The position numbers were made by a program, and so were the translations under genes. The notes below the pieces were generated by a model. That model saw nothing but the letters and a program-made list of their open reading frames with translations, had not been told where the DNA came from and ran no database searches. 64,000 nucleotides of DNA from Sanguibacter hominis ATCC BAA-789 (GTDB lineage: Bacteria; Actinomycetota; Actinomycetes; Actinomycetales; Cellulomonadaceae), in the NCBI RefSeq assembly GCF_012396185.1, contig NZ_JAAXOW010000004.1, positions 219,557-283,556 of the forward strand, read 5' to 3'. Each line of letters opens with the position of its first letter. Within the stretch, counting starts at the first letter, position 1. This document shows, in pieces, positions 46,418-55,919 of this stretch.

Positions 46418-47590
46418 TCAGTTGCCGCCCGACTTGCGCTTGTTGAGGATGTCGAAGGCGACAGCCGCGAGGAGCACGAGACCCTTGATCGACTGCTGCC
46501 AGGCAGCGTCGACGCCCATGATCGACAGGCCCATGTTGAGCACACCCATGATGAGTGCACCGATGATGGCCCCGGAGACCTTGCCGATACCGCCGGTGAC
46601 GGCAGTTCCACCGATGAAGGCGGCGGCGATCGCGTCGAGCTCGAAGTTCACACCGGCCGAGGCGACGGACGCACCGGCGCGGGAGGTCGTGACGACACCG
46701 GCGATGCCGGCGAGGAGGCCCATGTTCACGAAGATCATGAAGTTGACGCGCTTGGTGTTGACGCCCGAGAGGACGGCCGCGTGCAGGTTGCCACCGATCG
46801 CGTAGATGTGACGACCGAAGACCGTCTTGTTCATGACGAACGTGTAGACGAGGACGAGGACACCGACGATCACGAGGACGATCGGCGTGCCACCTGCCGA
46901 GTTGGCGAGGAGGTACGTGATGTACGCGATGAGCGCGGCGATCACGACGTTCTTGATCAGGAAGCCGACGAAGCTCTCGGTGGCGAGGCCCTCGCGGTGG
47001 AGCGTCGCGCGCTGGCGGACCCCGCTGACGACGAGACCGACGATGGCGAGCGCACCGATCACGACGGTGACGACGTCGAGGTTGCCCGCGAAGCCGAGGA
47101 AGTTCGGCAGCGAACCCTTCGAGATCTGGTTGAACCCGTCAGGGAAGCCCGAGATCGTGGTGCCGGCGATGACGATCGCGAGACCGCGGAAGATCAGCAT
47201 GCCCGCGAGGGTCACGATGAAGGCGGGGATCCCCACGTAGGCGACCCAGAAGCCCTGCCAGCAGCCGACCAGGGCGCCGATGCCGACCGCGATGAGCACG
47301 ACGAGGGGCCAGGGGAGGTCCTGCGTGATCATCAGGTAGCCGATGATGCCGCCGACGAAAGCCACGACCGAACCGACCGAGAGGTCGATGTGCCCGGCCA
47401 CGATGACCATGACCATGCCGATCGTCAGGATGAACACGTAGGCGTTCTGCTGGACGAGGCTCGCGATGTTGTTCGGGATCAGCATCTTGCCGTCCGTCAG
47501 CACCTGGAACACGATGACGATGATGACGAGGGCCGCCATCATCCCGTACTCGCGGAGGTTCCGGGTGAGGTTTTGCGTCAGCGCGTTCAC
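46418..47590 (-). CDS. mmsB: Sugar ABC transporter permease (MmsB/GguB type)
   Basis: 390 residues, GTG at 47590 overlapping the ATPase stop (GTGA on the minus strand). About ten hydrophobic helices; the BPD_transp_2 signatures are [25 protein letters not shown] and [25 protein letters not shown]. It forms the membrane channel for multiple monosaccharides such as xylose, arabinose, glucose or galactose. Gene order substrate protein, ATPase, permease matches chvE-mmsA-mmsB. Linkage with xylA/B and the shared operator suggest xylose. Confidence 0.93.
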   Translation of the reverse strand: MNALTQNLTRNLREYGMMAALVIIVIVFQVLTDGKMLIPNNIASLVQQNAYVFILTIGMVMVIVAGHIDLSVGSVVAFVGGIIGYLMITQDLPWPLVVLIAVGIGALVGCWQGFWVAYVGIPAFIVTLAGMLIFRGLAIVIAGTTISGFPDGFNQISKGSLPNFLGFAGNLDVVTVVIGALAIVGLVVSGVRQRATLHREGLATESFVGFLIKNVVIAALIAYITYLLANSAGGTPIVLVIVGVLVLVYTFVMNKTVFGRHIYAIGGNLHAAVLSGVNTKRVNFMIFVNMGLLAGIAGVVTTSRAGASVASAGVNFELDAIAAAFIGGTAVTGGIGKVSGAIIGALIMGVLNMGLSIMGVDAAWQQSIKGLVLLAAVAFDILNKRKSGGN

Positions 47591-49137
47591 GCGTCCGCCC
47601 CTTCCTTTTCCTTGGTCATGTAGCGCATGAGGTTTTCCTGGGTCGCTTCCTCGCGGGGCAGCTCGCCGGTGATCCGGCCCTGGCTCATCGCGTAGATGCG
47701 GTCGCAGGTTCCGAGCAGCTCGGGCAGCTCGGAGGAGATGACGATGATCGCCTTGCCCGCTTCGGCGAGGGCGTTCATGATCTGGTAGATCTCGTACTTC
47801 GCGCCGACGTCGATCCCTCGGGTCGGCTCGTCGAGGATGAGGACGTCCGGGTCGGTGAAGATCCACTTGGCCAGGACGACCTTCTGCTGGTTGCCGCCGG
47901 AGAGCTTTCCGGTCAGGGCGTCCACGCTGGGCGTCTTGATGTTGAGGTCCTTGCGGAACTGCTCCGCGTGGCGGACCTCGCCCTGGCCGTCGACGACGCC
48001 GAGGCGGGAGATCTTGCCGAGGGCGGACGCGGCGATGTTCCGCTTGATGTCCTCGATGAGGTTCAGCCCGTAGCGCTTGCGGTCCTCGGTGACGTACGCG
48101 ATGCCGCGGTCGATCGCCTGGCGGACGGAGCGCGGGTTGATCTCCTCACCGTTCTTGTAGAGGCGCCCGGTGATGTTGCTGCCGTACGAGCGGCCGAACA
48201 TGCTCATCGCGAGCTCGGTGCGCCCGGCGCCCATGAGACCGGCGATGCCGACGATCTCGCCGGCGCGGACGTTGAGGGCCGCGCTCTCGACGACGACGCG
48301 CTCGTGGACGATCGGGTGGTGGACCGTCCAGTCCTCGATGCGCAGCACCTCCGCGCCGGGGTTCGAGACGCGCTCCGGGAAGCGGTTCTCGAGGGACCGG
48401 CCGACCATCCCGCGGATGATGCGGTCCTCGGAGACGGGCTCGGCGCCGTGCATGTCGAGCGTCTCGATCGTCTGGCCGTCGCGGATGATCGTCGTGGAGT
48501 CGGCGATCGCGGCGATCTCGTTGAGCTTGTGGGAGATGATGATCGACGTGATGCCCTGGCCCTTGAGGGAGCGCATCAGGTCGAGCAGGTGAGCGCTGTC
48601 CTCGTCGTTGAGCGCCGCGGTGGGCTCGTCGAGGATGAGCAGCTTCACGCGCTTGGAGAGCGCCTTGGCGATCTCGACGAGCTGCTGCTTGCCGACGCCG
48701 ATGTCCTTGATCTTGGTGTCCGGGCTCTCGCTGAGCCCCACCCGGGCGAGGAGCTGAGCCGCCTCGGCGTTCGTGCGGGTCCAGTTGATGACCCCGCCGC
48801 GTGAGCGTTCGTTGCCGAGGAAGATGTTCTCGGCGATGGAGAGGTGCGGGCTGAGCGCGAGCTCCTGGTGGATGATCACGATGCCGCGCTCCTCGGAGTC
48901 GCGGATCGTGCGGAACTCGCAGGGCTCGGCCTCGAAGTAGATGTCACCCGTGTAGGAGCCGTGGGGGTAGACGCCGGAGAGCACCTTCATCAGCGTCGAC
49001 TTGCCTGCGCCGTTCTCGCCGCAGATCGCGTGCACCTCCCCGCGCTTCACCGTGAGGGTGACGTCCTGGAGCGCCTTGACGCCCGGGAAGGTCTTCGTGA
49101 TACCGCGCATCTCGAGAATGTTGCTGTGCGTGGACAT
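47587..49137 (-). CDS. mmsA: Sugar ABC transporter ATP-binding protein, two NBDs (MmsA/GguA type)
   Basis: 516 residues. Tandem nucleotide-binding domains as in RbsA/XylG/GguA. The first has Walker [10 protein letters not shown], Walker [12 protein letters not shown] and a divergent signature [13 protein letters not shown]. The second starts near residue 265, with a degenerate [11 protein letters not shown]-loop, signature [14 protein letters not shown] and Walker [13 protein letters not shown]. Only one site may hydrolyse ATP fully. It powers the adjacent permease. The stop overlaps the permease start, so the two are translated together. Confidence 0.95.
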   Translation of the reverse strand: MSTHSNILEMRGITKTFPGVKALQDVTLTVKRGEVHAICGENGAGKSTLMKVLSGVYPHGSYTGDIYFEAEPCEFRTIRDSEERGIVIIHQELALSPHLSIAENIFLGNERSRGGVINWTRTNAEAAQLLARVGLSESPDTKIKDIGVGKQQLVEIAKALSKRVKLLILDEPTAALNDEDSAHLLDLMRSLKGQGITSIIISHKLNEIAAIADSTTIIRDGQTIETLDMHGAEPVSEDRIIRGMVGRSLENRFPERVSNPGAEVLRIEDWTVHHPIVHERVVVESAALNVRAGEIVGIAGLMGAGRTELAMSMFGRSYGSNITGRLYKNGEEINPRSVRQAIDRGIAYVTEDRKRYGLNLIEDIKRNIAASALGKISRLGVVDGQGEVRHAEQFRKDLNIKTPSVDALTGKLSGGNQQKVVLAKWIFTDPDVLILDEPTRGIDVGAKYEIYQIMNALAEAGKAIIVISSELPELLGTCDRIYAMSQGRITGELPREEATQENLMRYMTKEKEGADA

Positions 49138-49168
49138 GTCCTCGTCCTCGTGCTGGAGATTTCGGTGT

Positions 49169-49199
49169 GCCGGGGCGGGGCGTGCAGCCCCGCCCCGGC
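49169..49199. terminator. Intercistronic hairpin between substrate-binding and ATPase genes
   Basis: A perfect 13-bp GC-only stem (49169-49181 with 49187-49199) and a 5-nt loop lie between the genes of one operon. It probably limits read-through or protects upstream mRNA, giving more binding protein than ATPase. Confidence 0.7.
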
Positions 49200-49252
49200 G
49201 GGTGGCGTCAGGTCACCCCGACGTCATGGTCCGTGGTGGACGCAGTGTGAGG

Positions 49253-50395
49253 TCAGAGACCGATGTCCGAGGCCTTGTAGAAGCCCGAGTCGACGAGGTC
49301 CTTCTGGACCGTGTCCTTCGTGACGACCTGCGGAGCGAGCAGGTACGACGGGACGACCTTCTTGCCGTTGTCGTACGTGTCGGTGTCGTTGACCTCGACG
49401 GTCTCGCCCTTGATGATCTGGTCGACCATCTTGGCGACCTGCGTGCCGAGCGTGCGGGTGTCCTTCCAGACCGTCATCGCCTGCTTGTCAGCGAGCATGT
49501 TGATGACGTTCGCCTTGTCGGCGTCCTGGCCCGTGATGAGCGGCCACTCGGCACCCGGCTTGTACCCGTTCGACTCGAGCGACTGCTCGATGCCGAGGGC
49601 CAGCGAGTCGTTCGGGGACAGGACGACGTCGACCTTCTTGTCGCCGTAGAACGAGTTGATGCGGTTGTCCATCTCGGCCTGAGCCTTGGCGGACTCCCAG
49701 CCCTGGATACCGATCTTGGTCCACTCGTCGTTCGACTTCGGGTCCTTGCCGGACGGGACGACGAGCTTGCCGTCCTGCACGTAGGGGAGCAGGACGTCCC
49801 ACGCGCCGGAGAAGAAGAACTTCGCGTTGTTGTCGTCGGGCGAACCGGCGAAGGGCTCGAGGTTGAACTTCTCGGTCGTCGTCGCGAGCTCGAGCTGCTC
49901 CTCGATGAACTTCCCCTGGAGCTGGCCGACCTGGTAGTTGTCGAACGTCGCGTAGTAGTCGACAGCGTCCGTGCCGTTGATGAGACGGTCGTACGCGATG
50001 ACCTTGATGCCCGCCGCGGCGGCGGTCTCGAGGACGTTGCTGAGCGCGGTGCCGTCGATCGAGGCGACGACCAGGACCTTGGCGCCCTGGTTGATCATGG
50101 TCTCGAGCTGCTTGATCTGCTCCTCGACCTTGTTGTCTGCGTACTGCAGCGAGACCTCGTAGCCGGCCTCCTTCAGGAGGGACTCGACGTGCGCGCCGTC
50201 GTTGTTCCAGCGCTCGAGCGAACGGGTCGGCATCGCGACACCGATGAGTGCGCCGTCGCCTGCGGGGGCGCCGGAGGTTGCGCCCGGGGCGGGCGTGGTG
50301 GCGGCGGGGGTCTCGCGCTCGGAGCTGCACGCAGCCATCCCGAGGATGAGCGACGCCGAGCCGGCGATCGCGAGCAGCTTGCGGGTGGTAGACAT
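49253..50395 (-). CDS. chvE: Multiple-monosaccharide ABC transporter substrate-binding lipoprotein (ChvE-like)
   Basis: 380 residues from ATG 50395, 9 nt after AAGGGAA; ATG 50404 is too close to that site. The signal peptide ends at a lipobox LGMAAC, so it is a lipid-anchored binding protein. Periplasmic-binding-protein type 1 fold: LIGVAMPTRSLERWNNDG at the start, NQGAKVLVVASIDGTAL, VIAYDRLI and SPNDSLALGIEQSL. It captures aldoses for the adjacent transporter. A 25-bp candidate operator lies 171 nt upstream. Confidence 0.93.
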   Translation of the reverse strand: MSTTRKLLAIAGSASLILGMAACSSERETPAATTPAPGATSGAPAGDGALIGVAMPTRSLERWNNDGAHVESLLKEAGYEVSLQYADNKVEEQIKQLETMINQGAKVLVVASIDGTALSNVLETAAAAGIKVIAYDRLINGTDAVDYYATFDNYQVGQLQGKFIEEQLELATTTEKFNLEPFAGSPDDNNAKFFFSGAWDVLLPYVQDGKLVVPSGKDPKSNDEWTKIGIQGWESAKAQAEMDNRINSFYGDKKVDVVLSPNDSLALGIEQSLESNGYKPGAEWPLITGQDADKANVINMLADKQAMTVWKDTRTLGTQVAKMVDQIIKGETVEVNDTDTYDNGKKVVPSYLLAPQVVTKDTVQKDLVDSGFYKASDIGL

Positions 50396-50788
50396 CGTTG
50401 GCATTTCCCTTCGTCTGATCTTGCTGTTCCGGTCGGAACGAAGAACCGGGTGCGTCCGGACCCGGCGTCGACCTCGACGCCTCGTGATCAGACCCACCAT
50501 CGGGTCGGACCGGATCCGGCGGACACCATCGTGCAGCCTTCACTTCTTGAACGCAACGCTGCGTCGATTTGTTCTGCGACTGAACATATCTCAGCCGCAG
50601 CATCCTGCGGAATCCTGGGAGGTAACGATCCGCTAACGGTGGCCACCTGTCCGGATTGCCCGGTGGTAAAAGCGGACATCCCGGGCATCGCGGCGCTGGC
50701 GATGGGTTCATCTCGTGTACCGCCGCGGTGACGAAGGTCCCAGGCGAGAGGGCGGCCTCGCCGACGGGCCCGTAGGTACGCTGGGGTC
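50396..50788. other. 393-nt divergent region (sugar ABC operon / small membrane protein)
   Basis: Contains the candidate XylR operator (50566-50590) for the leftward ABC operon, a hairpin CCGCAG/CTGCGG (50595-50610), and the plus-strand -10 box TACGCT (50777-50782) 6 nt before GTG 50789. The long leftward leader of about 170 nt has no other feature I recognise. Confidence 0.6.
50566..50590. promoter_or_regulatory. Candidate XylR operator upstream of the sugar ABC operon
   Basis: Begins GATTTGTT and ends CTGAACATATC. It matches 21 of 25 bases with the element in the xylA/xylR divergent promoter at 54506-54530. It contains the exact inverted repeat TGTTC-N7-GAACA. Confidence 0.65.
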
Positions 50789-50980
50789 GTGGACTCCTTC
50801 CTCGCGGCCCTGGGCGCACTCATCCCGTCTGTCGGGGTCTTCGCGCTGTTCTACCTGGCTATCCGCGCGATCATTCGCTCCGACCGCTCGGAACGTGACG
50901 CTCTCGCCGCATTCGAGGCAGAGGAACGCCTCAAGGAACGTGCCGCCCGTCGCGCCCAGGAATCCGGCCACACGGACTGA
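50789..50980 (+). CDS. Small single-pass membrane protein
   Basis: 63 residues, GTG 50789 placed 6 nt after TACGCT, so probably leaderless. One helix (FLAALGALIPSVGVFALFYL) precedes a positively and negatively charged cytoplasmic tail (EEERL-like, EERLKERAARRAQ). Similar short proteins occur often in actinobacteria, near lsr2 in some. No function assigned. Confidence 0.7.
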   Translation: MDSFLAALGALIPSVGVFALFYLAIRAIIRSDRSERDALAAFEAEERLKERAARRAQESGHTD

Positions 50981-51131
50981 TCGTTCATCTCACCCCCTGG
51001 TTGTCCGGCGCGTTCGTTTTGACGCGAGAGCCGTCCGCGTCAATAATCGCCTTATCGGGGGCGATCGTGCGCCTGCGGGCGTATTCTCAGATCGCCTGCA
51101 GGCTCTGAGAAGATTGGCGAGGTGAGAAACC

Positions 51132-51464
51132 ATGGCGCAGAAGGTCCAGGTCATCCTGGTGGACGACATCGACGGTGGCGAGGCGACCGAGACCGTTTCG
51201 TTCGGTCTCGACGGTGTCACCTACGAGATCGACCTCAACGCTGACAACGCTGGCCAGCTCCGCGAGGCGCTCGCCCCGTGGATCGGGCACGGACGCAAGG
51301 TCGGCAGGTCGGCGGCCCCCCGCGCGGCACGTCGCTCCGGCTCGTCGCGCAGCTCGTCGAACGCGAACGAGATTCGCGAGTGGGCTCGCGCCAACGGCCA
51401 TAAGGTCAATGACCGCGGACGTATCTCCGCGGAGATCAAGGCCGCATACGAGGCGGCCAGCTGA
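51132..51464 (+). CDS. lsr2: Lsr2 family nucleoid-associated protein
   Basis: 110 residues, ATG 51132. The N-terminal dimerisation domain (QVILVDDIDGGEATETVSFGLDGVTYEIDL) is typical; a basic Ser/Arg linker follows, then the C-terminal DNA-binding domain with RGR in VNDRGRISAEIKAAYEAA, which inserts in AT-rich minor groove. Lsr2 is the H-NS-like silencer of actinobacteria. It is flanked by a strong terminator. Confidence 0.97.
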   Translation: MAQKVQVILVDDIDGGEATETVSFGLDGVTYEIDLNADNAGQLREALAPWIGHGRKVGRSAAPRAARRSGSSRSSSNANEIREWARANGHKVNDRGRISAEIKAAYEAAS

Positions 51465-51495
51465 TCTGATCCGACCGCGCAGCGGTCGACCCGAG

Positions 51496-51532
51496 AATGG
51501 GCCCTGCCGACCTGTCGGCTAGGGCCCATTTT
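51496..51532 (+). terminator. Rho-independent terminator of lsr2
   Basis: AATGGGCCCTGCCGAC (51496-51511) pairs with 51514-51530 with a single bulged base, followed by TTTT overlapping the stem end. It starts 31 nt after the stop. Confidence 0.88.
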
Positions 51533-51609
51533 CACACCCGCCGGCGTGCTGAGGAGTGCGCAACAACGAGCTCCGTACTACCCGCTGACGGGGCTTCAGA
51601 GCGACGCAG

Positions 51610-51646
51610 GAGAGCCCGTGCGCGATTCTCTCGCGCACGGGCTCTC
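51610..51646. terminator. Terminator of xylB
   Basis: Perfect 16-bp stem (51610-51625 with 51631-51646) and a 5-nt loop, 17 nt beyond the xylB stop on the minus strand. Confidence 0.85.
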
Positions 51647-51663
51647 GCTATTGCGGACGGTCG

Positions 51664-53118
51664 TCAGGGGCGCTCGAGAACCAGCTCGCGCGCCGCCGCA
51701 TAGCGCTCCCGGACGAGGCGCGTCGTCGCGCGTCCCGCCTCGGACGTGTCCGCAGCGACGACCACCGGCTCCTCGAGCGACGTCGACCACGACGGCGCCT
51801 CGGCCGCGCCCGAGAGCGCCCACGCCGCCTGGCGCGCAGCGCCATCGGCGACGTACTCACCCGGTGCAGGGACGACGACGTCGACCCCGAGCACGACGGG
51901 CGCGATCGCCCGCACCGCGGGCGACTGCGCGCCGCCCCCGATCAGCTGGAGGCGCGAGACGGACGCGCCGTGCCGCTCGATCTCGTCGACGCCGTCGGCC
52001 AGCGCGCACAGCATGCCCTCGACCGCTGCACGCGCGATGTTCGTCGGCGTGCCCGTGCCGAGCTGCAGGCCGTGCAGCGACGCGGTCGCGGTCGGACGGT
52101 TCGGGGTGCGCTCACCCTCGAAGTAGGGCACGAGGACGACGCCCTCGGCGCCCGCGGGTGCCGACAGCGCAAGCTCGGCGAGACGGTCGTAGCCGACGCC
52201 GAGGAGCTGGCACGCCCAGTCGAGGACCCGGGACGCGTTGAGCGTGCACACGAGCGGCAGGAAGCGGCCCGTCGCGTCCGCGAAGCCCGCGACGAGGCCC
52301 GAGCCGTCCGCTGTGGGAGCCTCGGAGACCGCGCACACGACGCCGGACGTGCCGAGGGACATCGATACGTCGCCCGGCCGCAGGTTCAGGCCGAGCGCAG
52401 CGCCCGCGTTGTCACCCGCGCCCACGCCGACGACGGCACCGCGGGTGAGCTCGCAGTCGGTCACGCCTGCGCTCGCGCCGGGCGCGACGACGGCAGGGAG
52501 CGTGACGTCGTGGCCGAGCGCCCGCACGAGCAGGTCGCGGCGGTACTCGCCCGTCGCGGGGGACCAGTAGCCGGTGCCCGACGCGTCCGACCGGTCCGTC
52601 GTGAGCGCGTCGAGGCTCGGGGCTCCCATGAGGCGCCACGTCAGCCAGTCGTGCGGGAGGGCGACGGCGGCGACGCGCGCAGCGTTCTCCGGTTCGACAC
52701 GGGCGAGCCACCGGAGCTTCGTGACCGTGAGCGAGGGGACCGGCACCGAGCCGATCGCGTCCGCCCACGCCTGAGCGCCCGCCGCGACGTCGCCGTCGCC
52801 CAGCTCGGCGATCAGGTCGGCAGCGTCAGGCGCAGAGCTCGTGTCGTTCCACAGCATCGCGTCACGGATGACGTTGCCGTCGGCGTCGAGCGCGACCATG
52901 CCGTGCTGCTGGCCGCCGACGGCGATCGCGGCGACGTCGTCGAGCCCGCCCGCGTCAGCGGCCGCCTCGACGAGCGCCGCCCACCAGGCGTTCGGGTCGA
53001 CGGTCGTGCCGTCGGGGTGCTTCGCGCGGCCCGAGCGGACGAGGGCGCCGGTCTCGGAGTCGCGGATGACGATCTTGCAGGACTGGGTGGAGGAGTCCAC
53101 ACCGGCGACGAGTGCCAT
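51664..53118 (-). CDS. xylB: Xylulokinase
   Basis: 484 residues, ATG 53118. Phosphorylates D-xylulose to xylulose 5-phosphate. FGGY-kinase motifs: [15 protein letters not shown] near the N-terminus (phosphate loop 1), [14 protein letters not shown], the conserved [24 protein letters not shown], and [14 protein letters not shown]. The size is typical for the family. It lies 180 nt after xylA in a region with hairpins, so expression of the two may be unequal. Confidence 0.95.
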   Translation of the reverse strand: MALVAGVDSSTQSCKIVIRDSETGALVRSGRAKHPDGTTVDPNAWWAALVEAAADAGGLDDVAAIAVGGQQHGMVALDADGNVIRDAMLWNDTSSAPDAADLIAELGDGDVAAGAQAWADAIGSVPVPSLTVTKLRWLARVEPENAARVAAVALPHDWLTWRLMGAPSLDALTTDRSDASGTGYWSPATGEYRRDLLVRALGHDVTLPAVVAPGASAGVTDCELTRGAVVGVGAGDNAGAALGLNLRPGDVSMSLGTSGVVCAVSEAPTADGSGLVAGFADATGRFLPLVCTLNASRVLDWACQLLGVGYDRLAELALSAPAGAEGVVLVPYFEGERTPNRPTATASLHGLQLGTGTPTNIARAAVEGMLCALADGVDEIERHGASVSRLQLIGGGAQSPAVRAIAPVVLGVDVVVPAPGEYVADGAARQAAWALSGAAEAPSWSTSLEEPVVVAADTSEAGRATTRLVRERYAAARELVLERP

Positions 53119-53171
53119 CAGTGTCCTTCGGGTGTGCGGCCACGGCGTCGTGACCGAGGGTGGATGAGGGT

Positions 53172-53240
53172 CGAGCCGCCCGGTCGTCGCTGGAGGGGCG
53201 AGGACCGGACGGCTCGGGGTGCTGCCTGGGAGTCGGCAGC
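53172..53240. repeat. Hairpins between xylA and xylB
   Basis: 14-nt arms 53172-53185 and 53203-53216 pair with one mismatch, and GCTGCC/GGCAGC (53221-53240) forms a second short stem. They may attenuate read-through from xylA to xylB. Confidence 0.55.
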
Positions 53241-53298
53241 GTCACCGGCGCTTGCAGGGGTACAGCTCCGGTGAGGTGGTCCTGGCGGACCGGACGGC

Positions 53299-54486
53299 TC
53301 AGCGCGCGCCGATGGCGTGCTCGAGAGCGAGCTGGTTGAGGCGGACGAAGCCGAAGCCGCGCGAGGCGACCTCGTCGACGTCGAGCTCCTCGAAGGCGGT
53401 CGGGTCGTTGAGCAGGTCGCTCAGCGTCTCGCCCTCGGCGAGGGTCGGCTGCGACAGCTCGTAGACACCGGCCTCCTCGAGGGCCTCCTGGACCTCGGGG
53501 TCCTCGCGGAACGCGATCGCGCGCTCCTTGAGCATGAGGTAGGTGCGGATGTTGGCCTCGGCCGACTCCCACACGCCCTTGAAGCTCTCGGTGCGCGAGG
53601 GCTTGTAGTCGAAGTGACGCGGACCGTCGTACTTCGGGCCGCCCGACGGGAAGCCGTTCTCGATCAGGTCGACGGTCGCGAACGCGGAGAACAGGTCGCC
53701 GTGACCGAACACGAGGTCCTGGTCGTACTTGATGGACCGCTGGCCGTTGAGGTCGATGTGGAAGAGCTTGTTCGCCCACAGCGCCTGGGCGAGGCCCGTC
53801 GTGTAGTTGAGGCCCGCCATCTGCTCGTGGCCCGTCTCCGGGTTCAGGCCGACGATGTCCTCGTTCTCGAGCGTCGAGATCAGCGCGAGGGCGTGGCCGA
53901 TCGTCGGGAGGAGGATGTCGCCGCGGGGCTCGTTGGGCTTCGGCTCGAGCGCGATGCGGAGCTTGTAGCCCTTCTCCTTGATGTACGCGGCGACGGTGTC
54001 GAGGCCCTCGGCGTAGCGGTCGTGCGCAGCCTTGAGGTCCTTGGCCGAGTCGTACTCGGCGCCCTCGCGGCCGCCCCACATGACGAACGTGTCGGCGCCG
54101 AGCTCGGCGGCGAGGTCGACGTTGCGGATGACCTTGCGCAGGCCGTAGCGGCGCACGCGACGGTCGTTCGAGGTGAACGCGCCGTCCTTGAAGATCGGGT
54201 GGGAGAAGGTGTTGGTCGTGACCATCTCGACGGTGACACCGGTCTCCGCGAGCGCACCCTTGAAGCGCTCGAGGATCGAGTCGCGCTCAGCCGCGGAGGA
54301 GCCGAACGGGACGACGTCGTCGTCGTGGAAGGTGACGTGTGCGGCACCGAGCTCGGCGAGCTTGTGCACGGACTCGACCGGGTCGAGCCACGGGCGCGTC
54401 GCGCTGCCGAACTGGTCCTGTGCGTTCCAGCCCACGGTCCAGAGACCGAAGGAGAACTTGTCTTCGCGGGTGGGGGTGAGCGACAT
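53299..54486 (-). CDS. xylA: Xylose isomerase
   Basis: 395 residues, ATG 54486 preceded by GAGGAGACC. Interconverts D-xylose and D-xylulose. The catalytic His lies in [12 protein letters not shown]; metal and substrate residues follow in [49 protein letters not shown] and [18 protein letters not shown]. Length is close to Streptomyces and Arthrobacter group I enzymes. It is divergent to the ROK repressor, and the promoter gap of 68 nt contains the operator. Confidence 0.97.
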   Translation of the reverse strand: MSLTPTREDKFSFGLWTVGWNAQDQFGSATRPWLDPVESVHKLAELGAAHVTFHDDDVVPFGSSAAERDSILERFKGALAETGVTVEMVTTNTFSHPIFKDGAFTSNDRRVRRYGLRKVIRNVDLAAELGADTFVMWGGREGAEYDSAKDLKAAHDRYAEGLDTVAAYIKEKGYKLRIALEPKPNEPRGDILLPTIGHALALISTLENEDIVGLNPETGHEQMAGLNYTTGLAQALWANKLFHIDLNGQRSIKYDQDLVFGHGDLFSAFATVDLIENGFPSGGPKYDGPRHFDYKPSRTESFKGVWESAEANIRTYLMLKERAIAFREDPEVQEALEEAGVYELSQPTLAEGETLSDLLNDPTAFEELDVDEVASRGFGFVRLNQLALEHAIGAR

Positions 54487-54505
54487 GGGGAGGTCTCCTC
54501 GTCGA

Positions 54506-54530
54506 GATTTGTTGTGTGGCTGAACTTATC
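54506..54530. promoter_or_regulatory. Candidate XylR operator in the xylA/xylR divergent promoter
   Basis: Begins GATTTGTT and ends CTGAACTTATC; 21 of 25 bases match the copy at 50566-50590. It sits between xylA (start 54486) and xylR (start 54555) and would overlap promoter elements of both. Confidence 0.7.
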
Positions 54531-54542
54531 GCCAGATTCGGC

Positions 54543-54548
54543 TAAGGT
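54543..54548 (+). promoter_or_regulatory. -10 box of leaderless xylR
   Basis: TAAGGT lies 6 nt before ATG 54555. Confidence 0.45.
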
Positions 54549-54554
54549 CAACCC

Positions 54555-55919
54555 ATGAACGCAAGGGGAACGGGCGGCAGTGCCGCAGCCCGGACGAAGG
54601 CCACGTCTCGCGCGCACAGCACGGGCGCAGGAGCCAGCCAGTCCGCGATGCGCGAGCACAATCTCGGGCTCGTGCTCGAGCAGATCGTCGACGCGACCGA
54701 GCCCGTCTCCCGCGCCGACCTCGCCGTGGGCACCGGCCTGACCAGAGCGACCGTGTCCGCGCTCGTCGACCTCCTCGTCTCCGCGCGCATGGTCCACGAG
54801 CTCGAGCCCGTCGCGCGCCGCACCGCAGGACGCCCCGCGGTGCCCCTCGTCCCCGCACGCGGGACGATCGTCGGCATCGGGCTCGAGGCGAACGTCGACT
54901 ACCTCGGCGCATGCGCGATCGACCTCGCCGGCAACGTCATCGCCGAGGAGATCGTCGAGGACGACTTCCGCCACTCGTCGCCCGACGAGGTCCTGCCCCT
55001 GCTCGGCGGCCTCGGCAGCCGCGTCGTCGACGCCGCGACCGCGCACGGCGCGCGCGTCGCCGGGGCGTGCCTCGCCCTCCCCGGCATCGTCGACCGCGTC
55101 AACGGGCCGCTCCGCCTCGCGCCCAACCTCGGATGGGCCGACGACGACCTCAGCGCCCTGCGCACGGTCGCCCCGTTCGACACCATCGGCGTCCGCGTCG
55201 CCAACGAGGCCAACCTCGCCGCAGTCGCCGAGATCCGCGCGCTGCACGCCGCCCGCCCGAGCTTCCTCTACGTGTCGGGAGAGGTCGGCATCGGTGGCGC
55301 CCTCGTCGACGGCGGCGTCGTCTTCAAGGGCGACCACGGCTGGAGCGGCGAGCTCGGTCACGTCACCGTCGACCCGAACGGCCCCGACTGCACGTGCGGC
55401 GCCGAGGGCTGCCTAGAGACCTACGCGGGCAAGGACTCCCTCATGGCCGCGGCCGGACTCGCCCGTGACCTGCCGGTCGAGGCGCTCATCGAGGCCGCGC
55501 GCCTCGGCGACACCCGTGCGCGCGACGCGCTCGCCCGCGGCGGCCGTGCGCTCGGCATCGCGCTGTCGTCGTTCATGAACCTCACGGACATCAACGAGGT
55601 CGTGCTCGGCGGCATCTACTCGCCGCTCACCGACTGGCTCGTCGATCACGTGCACCGCGAGCTCCACAAGCGCGTGCTGACCGCGCCGTGGGTCGACATG
55701 CAGGTCAAGGCATCGGTCTCGGGAACTCGTGCCGCCATGTCGGGCGCCGCGCTCTCCGTGCTGCGGCTCGTCGTCGCGAACCCGGGGGACTGGGGAGCCC
55801 TCGAGCCAGGGGCGTGGTCCGAGCTCGACGGGATCCCCGCACCCACGGCTGCGGACCACGCCGGAGCAGGACCGCGCCCCGCGGGCCTCGGCCCGGCCGG
55901 GCAGGAGGAGGACGCGTGA
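54555..55919 (+). CDS. xylR: ROK family transcriptional repressor (xylose regulator)
   Basis: 454 residues, ATG 54555. The N-terminal winged helix-turn-helix (SRADLAVGTGLTRATVSALVDLLV) binds DNA; the ROK sugar-sensing domain follows, with VGIGLEANVDYLGACAIDL, GEVGIGGALVDGG, DHGWSGELGHVTVDP and the zinc ligands CTCGAEGCLE. It is probably xylose-responsive because it is divergent to xylA and next to the shared operator. The C-terminal 50 residues are a Gly/Pro tail. The GTGA overlap with the lactonase gene shows co-translation. Confidence 0.93.
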   Translation: MNARGTGGSAAARTKATSRAHSTGAGASQSAMREHNLGLVLEQIVDATEPVSRADLAVGTGLTRATVSALVDLLVSARMVHELEPVARRTAGRPAVPLVPARGTIVGIGLEANVDYLGACAIDLAGNVIAEEIVEDDFRHSSPDEVLPLLGGLGSRVVDAATAHGARVAGACLALPGIVDRVNGPLRLAPNLGWADDDLSALRTVAPFDTIGVRVANEANLAAVAEIRALHAARPSFLYVSGEVGIGGALVDGGVVFKGDHGWSGELGHVTVDPNGPDCTCGAEGCLETYAGKDSLMAAAGLARDLPVEALIEAARLGDTRARDALARGGRALGIALSSFMNLTDINEVVLGGIYSPLTDWLVDHVHRELHKRVLTAPWVDMQVKASVSGTRAAMSGAALSVLRLVVANPGDWGALEPGAWSELDGIPAPTAADHAGAGPRPAGLGPAGQEEDA

